A stretch of DNA of 64,000 bases from DATIXJ01 sp963714795 (GCA_963714795.1 CAVQPS010000010.1:62001-126000); one strand, 5' to 3'. Shown: positions 8,958-18,729, numbered from the stretch's first letter. Notes: a model not told the origin generated them from the sequence alone. Numbers and translations: made by a program.

Positions 8958-8991
8958 AAAAAAAGATTCCGGAGACCGGAATCCTTTTTTT
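8958..8991. terminator. Bidirectional terminator between the zinc-ribbon gene and the suf operon
   Basis: GATTCCGG (8965-8972) and CCGGAATC (8976-8983) form a perfect 8-bp stem with a 3-nt loop, flanked by A7 on the left and T7 on the right. On the minus strand it ends the gene at 8999-9196 and insulates the suf promoter. Confidence 0.9.
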
Positions 8992-8998
8992 AAAACTC

Positions 8999-9196
8999 TT
9001 AATTCATGCTGATCTTGACTTTTTTATTCTCAGCGACTGGTCCATGCAAGCTGACTTCTACCTTATCGAGGTCGATATGCACAACTTCTTCGCAATATGC
9101 ACAAACTTTCGTTACCTGGCGATCAAAATTGATCGGATTTCCACAACACGGACAGCTTGTAATAACAATACCAATGACCTTTGCTTTTTGCTTCAC
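8999..9196 (-). CDS. Small zinc-ribbon protein (65 aa)
   Basis: Two CxxC pairs, SCPCCG near residue 15 and VCAYCE near residue 32, suit a single zinc ribbon, followed by a short beta-rich tail. Composition and the clean terminator just downstream support a real gene. No family is recognised; small proteins of this kind often touch nucleic acid or other proteins, but nothing here shows which. Confidence 0.7.
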   Translation of the reverse strand: MKQKAKVIGIVITSCPCCGNPINFDRQVTKVCAYCEEVVHIDLDKVEVSLHGPVAENKKVKISMN

Positions 9197-9386
9197 AATC
9201 AGAGATCCTTTCCGATATGCTGAAATTTAATTGATTTCGACATTTTTGGGGATGAATTCGTTTATTAATATAATCATTTTTTTGAAAAAATCAACCCCCT
9301 TTTGTAATATTTTCCATTTTCCAAGGAATAAATATTACCCCTAAATCTTACTGTTTTTAGGCTCTATTTATACAACGTTATTCGTA

Positions 9387-9415
9387 TTGTTTTTGTTTCA
9401 TTTTCTGACTACATT
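9387..9415 (+). promoter_or_regulatory. Candidate promoter of bshA
   Basis: TTGTTT, 17 nt, TACATT; the -10 ends 14 nt before the bshA ATG. The rest of the gap from 9197 is AT-rich and shows no other structure. Confidence 0.4.
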
Positions 9416-9429
9416 TCTTCCAGAAAATT

Positions 9430-10572
9430 ATGAATATTGGAATTGCCTGTTATCCGACATACGGTGGAAGCGGCGTCGTTGCCGCAGAATTAGGGAAATC
9501 TCTTGCCGAACGGGGCCACAAAATCCATTTTATCAGTTATGCGATGCCGATTCGCCTTGATGGATTTGTCGGAAACATTGTTTTCCACGAAGTTGAAGTT
9601 TCAAATTACCCCCTTTTTGATTTTCCACTCTATACTCCGGCATTAGCCGGCAAGATCATTGAAGTTGCAAAATTTGAAAAGCTTGACATTATTCATGCTC
9701 ACTACGCGATTCCACACGCCATCAGCGCATATCTCGCAAAACAGATTTTAGGACCTCAGAGCGGAATGAAAATCGTCACAACACTTCACGGCACCGATAT
9801 TACACTCATCGGACTTGAACCGGATTACCTGCCGGTGATGAAATTCAGCATCGAACAGAGTGATGGTGTAACCGCAGTTTCCAGATTTCTGCGTGAAAAG
9901 ACATTGACGAATTATCAGATCGATAAAGACATTCAGGTCATTCCGAACTTTGTGGACATCAACAAATATCATCGTATTGATGCAACGGAAATATGTCACT
10001 CGCTTGCCCCGCACCGGGAAAAAGTTCTCATTCATGTCTCCAATTTCCGGAATGTCAAACGCGTGCAGGATGTTGTTCGAATCTTCAATCTCGTCCTTCA
10101 GAAAGTTCCGTCGAAACTCCTGCTTGTCGGCGACGGTCCAGACCGTTCCAGTTGTGAACAACTCGTGCGTGAATTAAACATAACTGATAAAGTAAAGTTT
10201 CTCGGAAAGCAGCTTGAACTGGTTCCCCTGCTTTCCGCTTCCGACCTGTTCCTGATGCCGAGCCAATCGGAGAGCTTCGGTTTATCAGCTCTCGAAGCGA
10301 TGGCATGCGAACTTCCGGTCGTCGCGACAAGCATCGGTGGTTTGCCCGAGCTCATCATTCATGGAGAGACAGGATATATCGCCGAAATCGGAGACATCGA
10401 TCGTATGGCAAGATATGCCGTCGAGCTTCTGACCAACGATGCACGATACAAACTGTTTGCAGCAGCCAGCCGGAAGCGGGCGGTGGAGATGTTCAGTGCC
10501 GACAAAGTTGTCAATCAATACGAGCGATACTACGAACAAGTGCTTTCCGAACAATCTGTTCCCGCAAAATAA
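9430..10572 (+). CDS. bshA: BshA, N-acetyl-alpha-D-glucosaminyl L-malate synthase
   Basis: GT4-fold glycosyltransferase of 380 aa that joins UDP-GlcNAc to L-malate, the first step of bacillithiol synthesis. It begins with GIACYPTYGGSGVVAAELG, the typical BshA glycine-rich start, continues with HAHYAIPHA and TTLHGTDITLIG, and has the GT4 donor-site ESFGLSALEAMACELPVV near residues 280-297. Bacillithiol is the low-molecular-weight thiol of many Bacteroidota and Firmicutes. The genes for the later steps (bshB, bshC) are not in the window. Confidence 0.95.
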   Translation: MNIGIACYPTYGGSGVVAAELGKSLAERGHKIHFISYAMPIRLDGFVGNIVFHEVEVSNYPLFDFPLYTPALAGKIIEVAKFEKLDIIHAHYAIPHAISAYLAKQILGPQSGMKIVTTLHGTDITLIGLEPDYLPVMKFSIEQSDGVTAVSRFLREKTLTNYQIDKDIQVIPNFVDINKYHRIDATEICHSLAPHREKVLIHVSNFRNVKRVQDVVRIFNLVLQKVPSKLLLVGDGPDRSSCEQLVRELNITDKVKFLGKQLELVPLLSASDLFLMPSQSESFGLSALEAMACELPVVATSIGGLPELIIHGETGYIAEIGDIDRMARYAVELLTNDARYKLFAAASRKRAVEMFSADKVVNQYERYYEQVLSEQSVPAK

Positions 10573-10580
10573 CCGGCCTC

Positions 10581-11285
10581 ATGGAATCGATCGATTTTTT
10601 TAATTCAAATCTTCAGATATTTCTCATCCGGGGAATTTTTGCAATCATCTGCGGCGGTGCGATCGGAATGGAACGGGAGCGCCGGGGAAAACCTGCCGGC
10701 TTTCGCACCAACACACTCATTTGCTTCGGCTCCGCACTGTATATGATTGTTGCCGATTTTATATTGAATCATCTTGGAATTACAAATACCGACCCGACAC
10801 GCATTGCCTCCCAGGTCGTCACCGGTATCGGATTTCTTGGTGCCGGAACAATTATTCAATCCCGCGGAGAAGTGATTGGTCTTACTTCAGCGGCAACTAT
10901 TTGGGTCGTTGCCGCAATCGGACTTCTGATCGGCGCCGGATTTCCGTTGTTCGGATTACTCTGCACGGCCATGGTTTTATTTACGCTCATTGGACTGGCA
11001 AAAATCGAGCCGAAAATTCTCGGGAAATGTCATTTCGTCGATTATAAAATTATTTTCTCTCCCAAAGGCGGACGCACATACGCGGAACTTGTTTCAACCT
11101 TAGCGGAACATGGCATCGACTTGTCTTCCGGTATTATTTCCAAAGTGAACGATAATGATTTTCAGGTCATCCTCTCATTATGTGATAAACATCCTTTCCA
11201 CATCAGGTATCTTGCAGAAATCTGGCAAGTACCGGGCATTCTGGAAGTCAGCAAACTGAATAACAATTCAAATCATCATACCTGA
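10581..11285 (+). CDS. MgtC/SapB-family membrane protein
   Basis: 234 aa from the ATG at 10581, 8 nt after bshA. The N-terminal half has about four membrane segments, with the family core IGMERERRGKPAGFRTN near residue 30 and FLGAGTIIQSRGEVIGLTSA near residue 95. The soluble C-terminal 80 residues resemble the small regulatory (ACT-like) domain of MgtC relatives. The family is linked to Mg2+ stress or ATP synthase control; the exact role here is unknown. Confidence 0.88.
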   Translation: MESIDFFNSNLQIFLIRGIFAIICGGAIGMERERRGKPAGFRTNTLICFGSALYMIVADFILNHLGITNTDPTRIASQVVTGIGFLGAGTIIQSRGEVIGLTSAATIWVVAAIGLLIGAGFPLFGLLCTAMVLFTLIGLAKIEPKILGKCHFVDYKIIFSPKGGRTYAELVSTLAEHGIDLSSGIISKVNDNDFQVILSLCDKHPFHIRYLAEIWQVPGILEVSKLNNNSNHHT

Positions 11286-11451
11286 AAACACACGAAGGCA
11301 TGATACATTCCGATCGAAGAATTCATTCCAATCCGAATATACCATGGTTGCTATTTGTACAAAAAATTGTATTGAGTCTGAAGTATATTTTCGTTACTTT
11401 CATCAATTATTGTAACAACATCAATCATCCTTATACAAGGAGCGCTACCAC

Positions 11452-13005
11452 ATGAGCAGTCAACTCTGGCAACGTAAACCTGTCGAGCACTTTGAGACAG
11501 AAATGAGAGAGAGTAAACTCAAACGTGTCCTCGGCAAGTGGGGTTTAACATCTCTCGGCGTCGGCGCCATCATCGGTGCAGGTATTTTTGTGATGACCGG
11601 TGTCGGTGCAAAGGAATATGCGGGACCTGCATTGGCGCTGTCTTTTGTCGTCGCCGGTATCGGCTGTACATTTGCGGCGTTATGTTATGCGGAGTTTGCA
11701 TCGTTCCTTCCCGTCGAGGGTTCCGCTTACGCATATTCGTATGCAACGATGGGTGAGTTATTTGCATGGATTATCGGATGGGATTTAATTCTCGAATACG
11801 GCATGGGAGCTTCTGCGGTAGCGGTCGGCTGGTCGGGTTATCTTGCAAAATTTCTCCACTTGTTCGATGTGAGGTTTCCCATATGGATAATGAACGATAT
11901 ATTCACCGCGAAAGAAATGATCGCCGATGCCACGCAGCGGGGAACACTTGCGGATCTTGCCACACGGTATTCCGATCTCTCCTTTCCGACGATCGGAGGC
12001 GTGGATTTTGCATTCAATCTCCCTGCACTGCTCATCATCTGGGTTATCACCATAATCCTTGTGAGAGGAATTAAACAAGCCGCCAGCACGAATAATCTCA
12101 TGGTTGCCATCAAGGTCGTTGTCGTTCTCTTCATTATTGTTTTAGGAGCGCAATACATTAACACGGCAAACTGGCACCCGTTCATCCCGGAACGCGGCTC
12201 CTACGTCGATGCTCTCGGCGGATCACATGCTGCATACGGCTGGCTGGGAATTGTTGCGGGCGCAGCGTACATTTTCTTTGCGTACATCGGATTTGACACG
12301 GTCTCCACACATGCCGGCGAAGCGAAGAATCCTCAGAAAGATATTCCCTTTGGTATTATTACATCACTCATCGTTTGTACGATCCTGTACATTCTCGTCG
12401 CCCTGGTCCTCACCGGAATGATAAATTATAAAGACATTGATATTACCGCTCCGATTGCTGCGGCATTTGGGTCGCAAGGTTTGAATTATGCCGTATTTAT
12501 CATTTCTGTCGCTGCGATTGCCGGTTTAACTTCCGTGCTCATCGTTATGCTCCTGGGACAATCGCGTGTTTTCTTTGCAATTTCGAAAGACGGGTTGCTT
12601 CCCAAGAAAACGTTCGGCGAACTTCATCCGACATACCGGACACCATGGAAAGCCAATCTTCTTATCGGATCGGTGGTTTCTCTTGTGTCTGCTTTTACGC
12701 CGATCGATTCGATTTCGAAGATGGTAAATATCGGAACGTTACTTGCATTCGTTATGGTCTGCATCGCCGTTTGGGTCATGCGAAAGAAAGAACCGAACCG
12801 GCATCGACCGTTCCGTGCCCCCGCAATTTGGTTCATTGCACCGATGGGGGTCATTTTCAATTTAGGAATGATGTTAACTTTAGGATGGCAAAACTGGACA
12901 CGGCTTGTTGTCTGGTTAATTATCGGCCTGTTCATTTATTTTCTGTACGGAAGAAAGCACAGCGTCATGGCTCACCTTCTTCGGCAGGAATCGGCAAAAC
13001 ATTAA
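11452..13005 (+). CDS. APC-superfamily amino-acid permease (cationic amino-acid type)
   Basis: 517 aa with about twelve or more membrane segments. VGAIIGAGIFVMTG (about 38-51) is the substrate-binding first helix of APC transporters; GSAYAYSYATMGELFAWIIGW and AYIFFAYIGFDTVSTHAGEAKNP are diagnostic of the CAT/YfnA branch. AAGGAG lies 9 nt upstream. A second permease follows 3 nt later, so the two are co-transcribed. Substrate is not evident. Confidence 0.93.
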   Translation: MSSQLWQRKPVEHFETEMRESKLKRVLGKWGLTSLGVGAIIGAGIFVMTGVGAKEYAGPALALSFVVAGIGCTFAALCYAEFASFLPVEGSAYAYSYATMGELFAWIIGWDLILEYGMGASAVAVGWSGYLAKFLHLFDVRFPIWIMNDIFTAKEMIADATQRGTLADLATRYSDLSFPTIGGVDFAFNLPALLIIWVITIILVRGIKQAASTNNLMVAIKVVVVLFIIVLGAQYINTANWHPFIPERGSYVDALGGSHAAYGWLGIVAGAAYIFFAYIGFDTVSTHAGEAKNPQKDIPFGIITSLIVCTILYILVALVLTGMINYKDIDITAPIAAAFGSQGLNYAVFIISVAAIAGLTSVLIVMLLGQSRVFFAISKDGLLPKKTFGELHPTYRTPWKANLLIGSVVSLVSAFTPIDSISKMVNIGTLLAFVMVCIAVWVMRKKEPNRHRPFRAPAIWFIAPMGVIFNLGMMLTLGWQNWTRLVVWLIIGLFIYFLYGRKHSVMAHLLRQESAKH

Positions 13006-13008
13006 CCG

Positions 13009-14496
13009 GTGAGACACAACGTGCTGCAACCATCGATGGAATCGGGTCAACGTGAATTCAAGCGCGAGCTTGGGCTCCTTGACTCCACGATGATTGTCAT
13101 CGGTTCGATGATCGGTTCCGGCATTTTCATTGTCAGCGCCGATATCGCAAGAACGGTCGGATCGCCCGGCTATCTCCTTCTTGTCTGGCTCATCACCGGT
13201 ATCGTGACCGTTATTGCTGCTCTGAGTTACGGTGAGCTGGCCGGTATGATGCCTCATGCCGGCGGACAATACGTGTACCTCCGGGAAGCGTATAACCCTC
13301 TCGTCGGTTTCCTGTACGGATGGACGTTATTCCTTGTTATACAAACCGGAACGATCGCTGCAGTTGCCGTAGCATTTGCAAAATTTACAGCCGTCCTTAT
13401 CCCCTGGTTCAGCGAAAAGAATATCCTCATTACTCTTGCCGGTCGAAACATTTCCGCCGCTCAGCTTCTTGCCATCTTCAGCATTGTCATTCTCACATTT
13501 GTTAATATCCGCGGACTTCGCACCGGAAGAATTGTTCAGGATATTTTCACGATCACAAAAGTGGCTGCGCTCTTCGGACTGATTGCACTCGGCATTTTTG
13601 TCGGCCGCAATGCAGATATTGTCGCTGCAAATTTTTCCCGATTCTGGAATATGAACTGGACGCATTTTGCCAATGGTCAGATCGTATCCGTCGAATCACT
13701 TTCGGGAATGATGGTGCTTGCGGCAATCGGCGTCGCAATGGTCGGCTCGTTATTTTCGAGCGATGCATGGAACAATATAACATTCACAGCCGGAGAAGTC
13801 ATCAATCCGAAACGAAATATTCCATTGAGTCTCGTTCTCGGTACCGGCATCGTCACACTGTTATATATTTCGGCAAACATCGCATACATTCTCGTATTGC
13901 CACTCACGGGAAGTCCGGATGGAACGGACGTATTTGCACGGGGGATTCAATTCGCCACAAGCGATCGTGTCGCAACGGCTGCAGCATTCACGATATTCGG
14001 AGAACCGGCCGCTATCATTATGGCTGTTCTTATTATGATTTCAACGTTCGGCTGCAACAACGGATTGATTCTCGCAGGCGCACGTGTGTATTACGCAATG
14101 GCAAAGGATAAACTTTTCTTCCGGAACATCGGCACATTGAATAAAAATGCCGTCCCCGGAGCAGCGCTTATATTTCAGGCAGTGTGGGCAAGCTTGCTCT
14201 GCCTTTCCGGAACGTATGGCGATCTGCTCGACTATGTGGTGTTTGCCGTTTTGATTTTTTACATTCTCACCGTTTTCGGAATTTTTCTTCTCCGGAAGAA
14301 ACAGCCGAATGCAGAACGACCGTACAAAGCATTCGGCTATCCGGTTCTTCCGGCTTTTTACATTCTTGTTGCCATTGCAATTTGTATCGACTTGCTGATA
14401 TTTAAATTCGATAACACGTGGCCCGGACTTCTTATCGTCCTCACCGGTATTCCGGTTTATTTCTTCTGGAAACAATATTCTCTGAAAAACAATTAA
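13009..14496 (+). CDS. APC-superfamily amino-acid permease
   Basis: About 486-495 aa, twelve membrane segments. IGSMIGSGIFIVSADIAR is the first-helix substrate motif and GGQYVYLREAYNPLVGFLYGW is typical of the LAT/AdiC-like branch, different from the previous gene. The start is either GTG at 13009, 3 nt after the previous stop, or ATG at 13036; neither has a clear ribosome site. A loop containing GSPDGTDVFARGIQF separates helices late in the protein. Confidence 0.92.
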   Translation: MRHNVLQPSMESGQREFKRELGLLDSTMIVIGSMIGSGIFIVSADIARTVGSPGYLLLVWLITGIVTVIAALSYGELAGMMPHAGGQYVYLREAYNPLVGFLYGWTLFLVIQTGTIAAVAVAFAKFTAVLIPWFSEKNILITLAGRNISAAQLLAIFSIVILTFVNIRGLRTGRIVQDIFTITKVAALFGLIALGIFVGRNADIVAANFSRFWNMNWTHFANGQIVSVESLSGMMVLAAIGVAMVGSLFSSDAWNNITFTAGEVINPKRNIPLSLVLGTGIVTLLYISANIAYILVLPLTGSPDGTDVFARGIQFATSDRVATAAAFTIFGEPAAIIMAVLIMISTFGCNNGLILAGARVYYAMAKDKLFFRNIGTLNKNAVPGAALIFQAVWASLLCLSGTYGDLLDYVVFAVLIFYILTVFGIFLLRKKQPNAERPYKAFGYPVLPAFYILVAIAICIDLLIFKFDNTWPGLLIVLTGIPVYFFWKQYSLKNN

Positions 14497-14565
14497 CGGA
14501 CAACATCTCGCTATTATGACCTTTAACCAGACTCATCAACAAAAATACATCATTCAGAAACGATC

Positions 14566-15417
14566 ATGAATATTTTCTATGCAGTTCTTCTCGGCATCAT
14601 ACAAGGTTTGACGGAATTTCTTCCGGTCAGCAGTACGGCTCATCTGACATTGGCAGGAAAGTTGTTCGTATTAATTGATCCGGCCTTTCAAAAACTATCA
14701 AATGAAGATTGGACAGCGTTCATCGCCATTATCCAGCTTGGCACGGTCACGGCTGTCATCATTTATTTCTTCAAAGATATTATCGGAATGGTGACGCACG
14801 GATTGCATGATATCCGCACAGCGCCTGCGCCCGGAACATCCCGATGGAGCGCACAGTCACACCTCACCGGAAAAATCATCATCGGCACTCTGCCGGTTGC
14901 AATCATCGGTTTGGCATTCAAAAAAATTATTGAAGGAGCGATCACAAAAGAAATAACCGTTATCGGTACAAGCTTGATTGTGCTGGCGTTGATTTTATGG
15001 TGGGCAGAAAAAGTCGGAAAAAGGATCCGGACAGAAGAACAAACGACATGGAAAGATGCGTTGATCGTCGGCTTTGCACAATCGATGGCGCTGATTCCCG
15101 GCTCATCGCGTTCCGGCACCACGATCACTGCCGGATTATTTCTCGGGATGACGCGTGAAACTGCCGCCCGGTTTTCTTTTCTTCTCAGCATTCCCGCCGT
15201 AATGGCAAGCGGTTTTTTTGAAATCTACGAAGCTCGTCACGATCTCGGTTCAATCGGCATCGTTCCGATTGTGATTTCGACCATCGTCTCCGGCATCGTC
15301 GGCTACGCTACCATCGCCTTGTTACTGAAATATTTGAAGACACACACAACGTACATATTTATTTTTTACCGGATTCTTCTCGGCATCACACTGTGGATAT
15401 TGTATTTGAATTCGTAA
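14566..15417 (+). CDS. uppP: UppP/BacA undecaprenyl-diphosphatase
   Basis: 283 aa integral membrane enzyme that recycles undecaprenyl diphosphate for cell-wall and surface-glycan synthesis. Both active-site motifs are intact: GLTEFLPVSSTAHL (about 15-28) and LIPGSSRSGTTITAG (about 175-189). About seven membrane segments. A rho-independent terminator follows within 30 nt, so it ends a plus-strand unit. Confidence 0.96.
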   Translation: MNIFYAVLLGIIQGLTEFLPVSSTAHLTLAGKLFVLIDPAFQKLSNEDWTAFIAIIQLGTVTAVIIYFFKDIIGMVTHGLHDIRTAPAPGTSRWSAQSHLTGKIIIGTLPVAIIGLAFKKIIEGAITKEITVIGTSLIVLALILWWAEKVGKRIRTEEQTTWKDALIVGFAQSMALIPGSSRSGTTITAGLFLGMTRETAARFSFLLSIPAVMASGFFEIYEARHDLGSIGIVPIVISTIVSGIVGYATIALLLKYLKTHTTYIFIFYRILLGITLWILYLNS

Positions 15418-15441
15418 AACACTCTATCTTGACAAGAAACA

Positions 15442-15473
15442 AAAAAGGGGCAGAATTTACTCTGTCCCTTTTT
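15442..15473 (+). terminator. Rho-independent terminator after uppP
   Basis: GGGGCAGA (15447-15454) pairs with TCTGTCCC (15461-15468), one G-T pair, loop ATTTAC, followed by TTTTT. The A-rich left flank would also let it work on the minus strand after the anti-sigma gene. Confidence 0.85.
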
Positions 15474-15493
15474 CATTTTTAACGTCTACCGTC

Positions 15494-15531
15494 TGTCCGA
15501 CAGTGCAACTGTCGGATAACGGGGTAAACCC
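15494..15531. repeat. REP-like palindromic element, copy A
   Basis: TGTCCGACAGT and ACTGTCGGATA face each other across GCA, followed by a second small hairpin, GGGT-aa-ACCC. About 32 nt are shared with the element at 17193-17225, including the preceding CTACCGT. It sits between convergent genes, the usual place for REP elements. Confidence 0.6.
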
Positions 15532-15541
15532 GAAAAAAAAA

Positions 15542-16085
15542 TTACACCCGCTTCCGCCAGAGCGGATTCAAAACAAACTTATCAAGCATTGCTACAACAC
15601 AAAGAACAACGATCACCAATATCGTGAATCCGTAATTCTGTTTTGCGAATGCAAGCGGAAAAAGTTTTTCCAACTGGAGACCGAAAGAACTCACTCCGGC
15701 AGAAATGCTGTTGCTGATGGATGTGACGAAAGTTTCAGTCACCGTCACGGGCTCGCCGACATTCGAACCCCCAAACGCCCCGACCGCATTAAACACGACG
15801 AACAGCACGACAACAATGAACGAGAGAGCGAACAACGGGGCAAGATTTCTTGCAATGATCCATCCTAACGATACCGATTTTCTGATTCCCAGTTGACGTA
15901 GAACGCGTTCCGTGAATGCCGTGGAAGGTTCTTCAAGCGATAGTTGGTGAACGGCGCGATCCACAGCTTTGATGGAACGGAGTGTTGCCTGACAATCCGC
16001 ACATGTTCGCAGATGAAGTTCAATTCGTATCTTCACGAAACCCATCAACATAATCCAATAATTGCTGCATCGATGGATGTTTCAT
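15542..16085 (-). CDS. Zinc-finger anti-sigma factor (one frameshift)
   Basis: Membrane-bound partner of the upstream ECF sigma factor. The true start is the ATG at 16083-16085, overlapping the sigma stop as ATGA. One extra base at about 16022-16026 breaks the frame; removing it gives MKHPSMQQLLDYVDG, then ELHLRTCADCQ, an intact H-x3-C-x2-C zinc anti-sigma motif. Two membrane segments follow (about LFALSFIVVVLFVVF and a second near the C-terminus), separated by an external loop. The 5' part before the shift is otherwise easily missed. Confidence 0.82.
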
Positions 16086-16672
16086 AACTGCACCTTTTCG
16101 GTTTGAAATTCTTTTTGTATTCGTTCGTACAATAACATCCGTGCGCGAAATAAATGTGTTTTTATCGTCCCGACTGGAAGTTGTGTTATTTCACAAATCT
16201 CTTCATGAGAACGTTCCTGAAGATAAAACAACGAAAGAATTGTCGAATATTTTTTCGGCAAGGCATCCATGACTCGTTTGACGTGCTCGGCTAAATCCCG
16301 AGTTTCAAATTGTGCGGCAAAGGATGCCGTCGTCCTGCCATCAGTACAATCAAACCCGTCCTCATCATCAAAATCCACCAATTGAAATTCTTCATTTTTC
16401 TTTTCCAGTTTCGTCAGACAGACATTATATAAAATTCTATAGAACCATGTACCGAACGCCGACTTGCCTTCAAATTTGGACAAGCCGTTGTACGCGCGGA
16501 CAAACGCGTCCTGCAATGCTTCTTCCGCTTCTTGCCGGTTCTTCAGCATGCGAACAGCCAGCGTCATTCCTTTGTCCTTATAGCGCTGCACGAGGTGCGT
16601 AAACGATTGTTTCGCACCCCCGCGTATCTTTTCTACGATTTCATTGTCGGACAATGGCATATTCGGTTTCAT
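16082..16672 (-). CDS. ECF-family RNA polymerase sigma factor
   Basis: Region 2 (AKQSFTHLVQRYKDKG to FGTWFYRILYNVCL) and region 4 (LPKKYSTILSLFYLQERSHEEI then GTIKTHLFRARMLL) are both complete; about 196 aa. An ATG at 16714 is in frame but lies only 8 nt from a good -10 element, so the ATG at 16672 (MKPNMPLSDNE) is preferred. The 4-nt overlap with the anti-sigma gene argues for coupled translation and a sigma/anti-sigma switch of envelope type. Confidence 0.92.
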   Translation of the reverse strand: MKPNMPLSDNEIVEKIRGGAKQSFTHLVQRYKDKGMTLAVRMLKNRQEAEEALQDAFVRAYNGLSKFEGKSAFGTWFYRILYNVCLTKLEKKNEEFQLVDFDDEDGFDCTDGRTTASFAAQFETRDLAEHVKRVMDALPKKYSTILSLFYLQERSHEEICEITQLPVGTIKTHLFRARMLLYERIQKEFQTEKVQL

Positions 16673-16721
16673 TCTCTTAGACCGTAAAAATCGCTCGTGG
16701 GTTTCGCCATTCATTATACAA

Positions 16722-16751
16722 AATAGATTTTCCGAAGTGAAACCCTGTCAA
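16722..16751 (-). promoter_or_regulatory. Candidate promoter of the sigma/anti-sigma operon
   Basis: Read on the minus strand: TTGACA (16746-16751), 18 nt, TCTATT (16722-16727). Confidence 0.5.
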
Positions 16752-16810
16752 CCAATCCGAGGTCAAAAGATACAAACAAAGGTACTCAATAATCTGGAAA
16801 GGAGATAAAT

Positions 16811-17157
16811 ATGCCCGGTGAAGTAGTAGTATTTTTTGCGGTTTTTTTTACTTTTCTCGGAGCTGTTTTTATTATCGGAATTTCAACAAAACATAGGGAA
16901 AGAATGACTATGATCGAAAAAGGAATGTCCGGCGAAGATATTAAAGCGTTATACACACGGGAATTCAAACGTGATCCGCTTTCATCGCTGAAATGGGGAC
17001 TTCTTCTTGTGCTGGCGGGTGTTGCAATTCTGTGACGAACTATCTTCACACGCAATACGGAATGGAAGAAGGAGCCGGTATCGGCATCGTTCTGTTATTT
17101 GTAGGAATCGGGTTGGTACTGTTTTATACTATTGCTGGGAAGAAAAATCCGCAATAA
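16811..17157 (+). CDS. Small membrane protein, DUF6249-like (one frameshift)
   Basis: AAAGGAG precedes the ATG. The first frame gives a membrane helix (VVVFFAVFFTFLGAVFIIGI), a basic linker (HRERMTMIEKGMSGEDI) and the start of a second helix, then stops at 17033. The -1 frame continues without break as NYLHTQYGMEEGAG and a third helix (IVLLFVGIGLVLFYTIAG) to TAA 17155-17157. One base seems missing near 17029. The helix - KxRxxMIEKGM - helix - helix plan recalls DUF6249 proteins; function unknown. Confidence 0.65.
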
Positions 17158-17172
17158 AATCTACCGTTGTCC

Positions 17173-17235
17173 GAGTGTTGTACACTCCCGGGTTGTCCGA
17201 CAGTTCAACTGTCGGACAACGAGGTGTCGAACCTC
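17173..17235. repeat. REP-like palindromic element, copy B, with three hairpins
   Basis: Three stems in a row: GAGTGT/ACACTC (17173-17187), a perfect 13-bp stem TTGTCCGACAGTT with its complement one base later (17193-17219), and GAGGT/ACCTC (17221-17235). The middle and right parts match copy A at 15494. It ends next to the permease stop codon and may act as its terminator or mRNA stabiliser. Confidence 0.65.
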
Positions 17236-18729
17236 TCAGGCAATTTCTTTGTGCAACTTACTCTTCTTATATCCATAGAGGAAATAAATCACCAATCCTA
17301 CGCAGAGCCAGAGACCGAAACGAACCCACGTAACCCACGGTAATCCCATCGTTAGGTAGACGCAGGAAATAATCCCGAGAATCGGGATCACCGGCACCCA
17401 CGGCGTCCGGAATGCACGCGGTCGGTCGGGATCCCGTTTGCGAAGAATGAGAATTCCGATGCAGACGAGAATAAACGCGAACAGCGTGCCGATATTCGTG
17501 AGATCGACCATCTCATCGATCGACGTGAACATCGAGCAGACGCCGACAACCACGCCGGTCAGAATCGTCGTCACGTACGGTGTGCGATATTTCGGATGCA
17601 CTTTCGCGAAACTCTTTGGAAGCAGACCGTCACGCGCCATCGAGAAAAATATTCTCGGCTGTCCCATCTGAAACACCAGCAAGACCGCCGTGTGCGCAAC
17701 CACCGAACCGAATGCAACAATGCCGATGAATATCGTACTCCACCGCCCGATATTCGCGTATTGCAACGCCATCGTGAGCGGCTCCGCCTGTTCCGTTGAA
17801 AGCTTTTTCACGAGAACGTTGAACGGAATAATGCCGGTAAACACTGCGGCGACAACAATGTAAATAATCGTACAAACGATCAGCGAGCCGATGATGCCGA
17901 TCGGCAGGTCACGCTTCGGATTGCGAACCTCTTCGGCAACCGTCGAGACGGCATCGAAACCCGATGTAGGCAAAGAAGACGATTGCCGCGCCGGCTTGAA
18001 CACCTGCCCATCCGTTCGGTGCAAACGGATGCCAGTTTTCCGCATGCACGTACTTCCATCCAATGAACACAAAAAAAGCGAGCACCAATAATTTCAGCAT
18101 GACCATACCGGTATTCATCGATGCGCTTTCGCGGATACCGATGACCAGAACGATCGTAATCAGAGCGACAATACCGAACGCGAGAATATTGAAGACGATA
18201 GGAATCCCGAAAATATGCGGCGCGCTTGCAAATAATCCCGGCATATTGCCGCCGTGCGGTAATCGGTCGAGAGCCAATCGGGAATGTTAATGCCGAATCC
18301 TGCAACGAGAACCTTAAAATAATTTCCCCAGCTAATGGCGACGGCAACGTTGCCGACGGCATATTCGATAATCAAATCCCAGCCGATGATCCATGCAATC
18401 AATTCGCCGAGCGTTGCATACGCGTACGTGTACGCGCTGCCGGAGATCGGAACCATCGCGGCAAACTCGGCATAACAGAGAGCGGCAAATCCGCAGGCAA
18501 CTCCCGTGACGACAAATGAGAGGATCAATGCAGGTCCGGCGCCGGGACGGGCAATGTCGCCTGCCGCGGCCGTACCGATCGTTGCAAAGATGCCTGCACC
18601 GATGATCGCGCCGATGCCGAGCATGACCACATCGAACGCGCCGAGCGCGCGTTTCAACTGGTTCTTCGGATCTTCACTTTCGTGCAGAAGTGCATCAAGA
18701 TTCTTTCTGCGGAGTAATTGTTTCAGCAT
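17236..18729 (-). CDS. APC-superfamily amino-acid permease, two frameshifts
   Basis: Third CAT/YfnA-type permease of the window, about 495 aa when joined. The N-terminal part (GIGAIIGAGIFATIGTAAAGD, then GSAYTYAYATLGELIAWIIGW) runs to DYRTA; a missing base near 18250 leads into NMPGLFASAPHIFG; an extra T near 17963 leads from FFAYIGF into DAVSTVAEEVRNPKRDLP. The C-terminus ends LHKEIA. Substrate unknown. Likely functional with sequence errors, because the frames join exactly at conserved motifs. Confidence 0.85.

Noticed and set aside
9197..9386. Riboswitch or small RNA before bshA
   Set aside because: Only AT-rich sequence with no convincing stem set.
10305..10580. Long upstream extension of the MgtC-like gene
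   Set aside because: It overlaps bshA in another frame and is rich in Arg/Ser; ATG 10581 starts the conserved protein.
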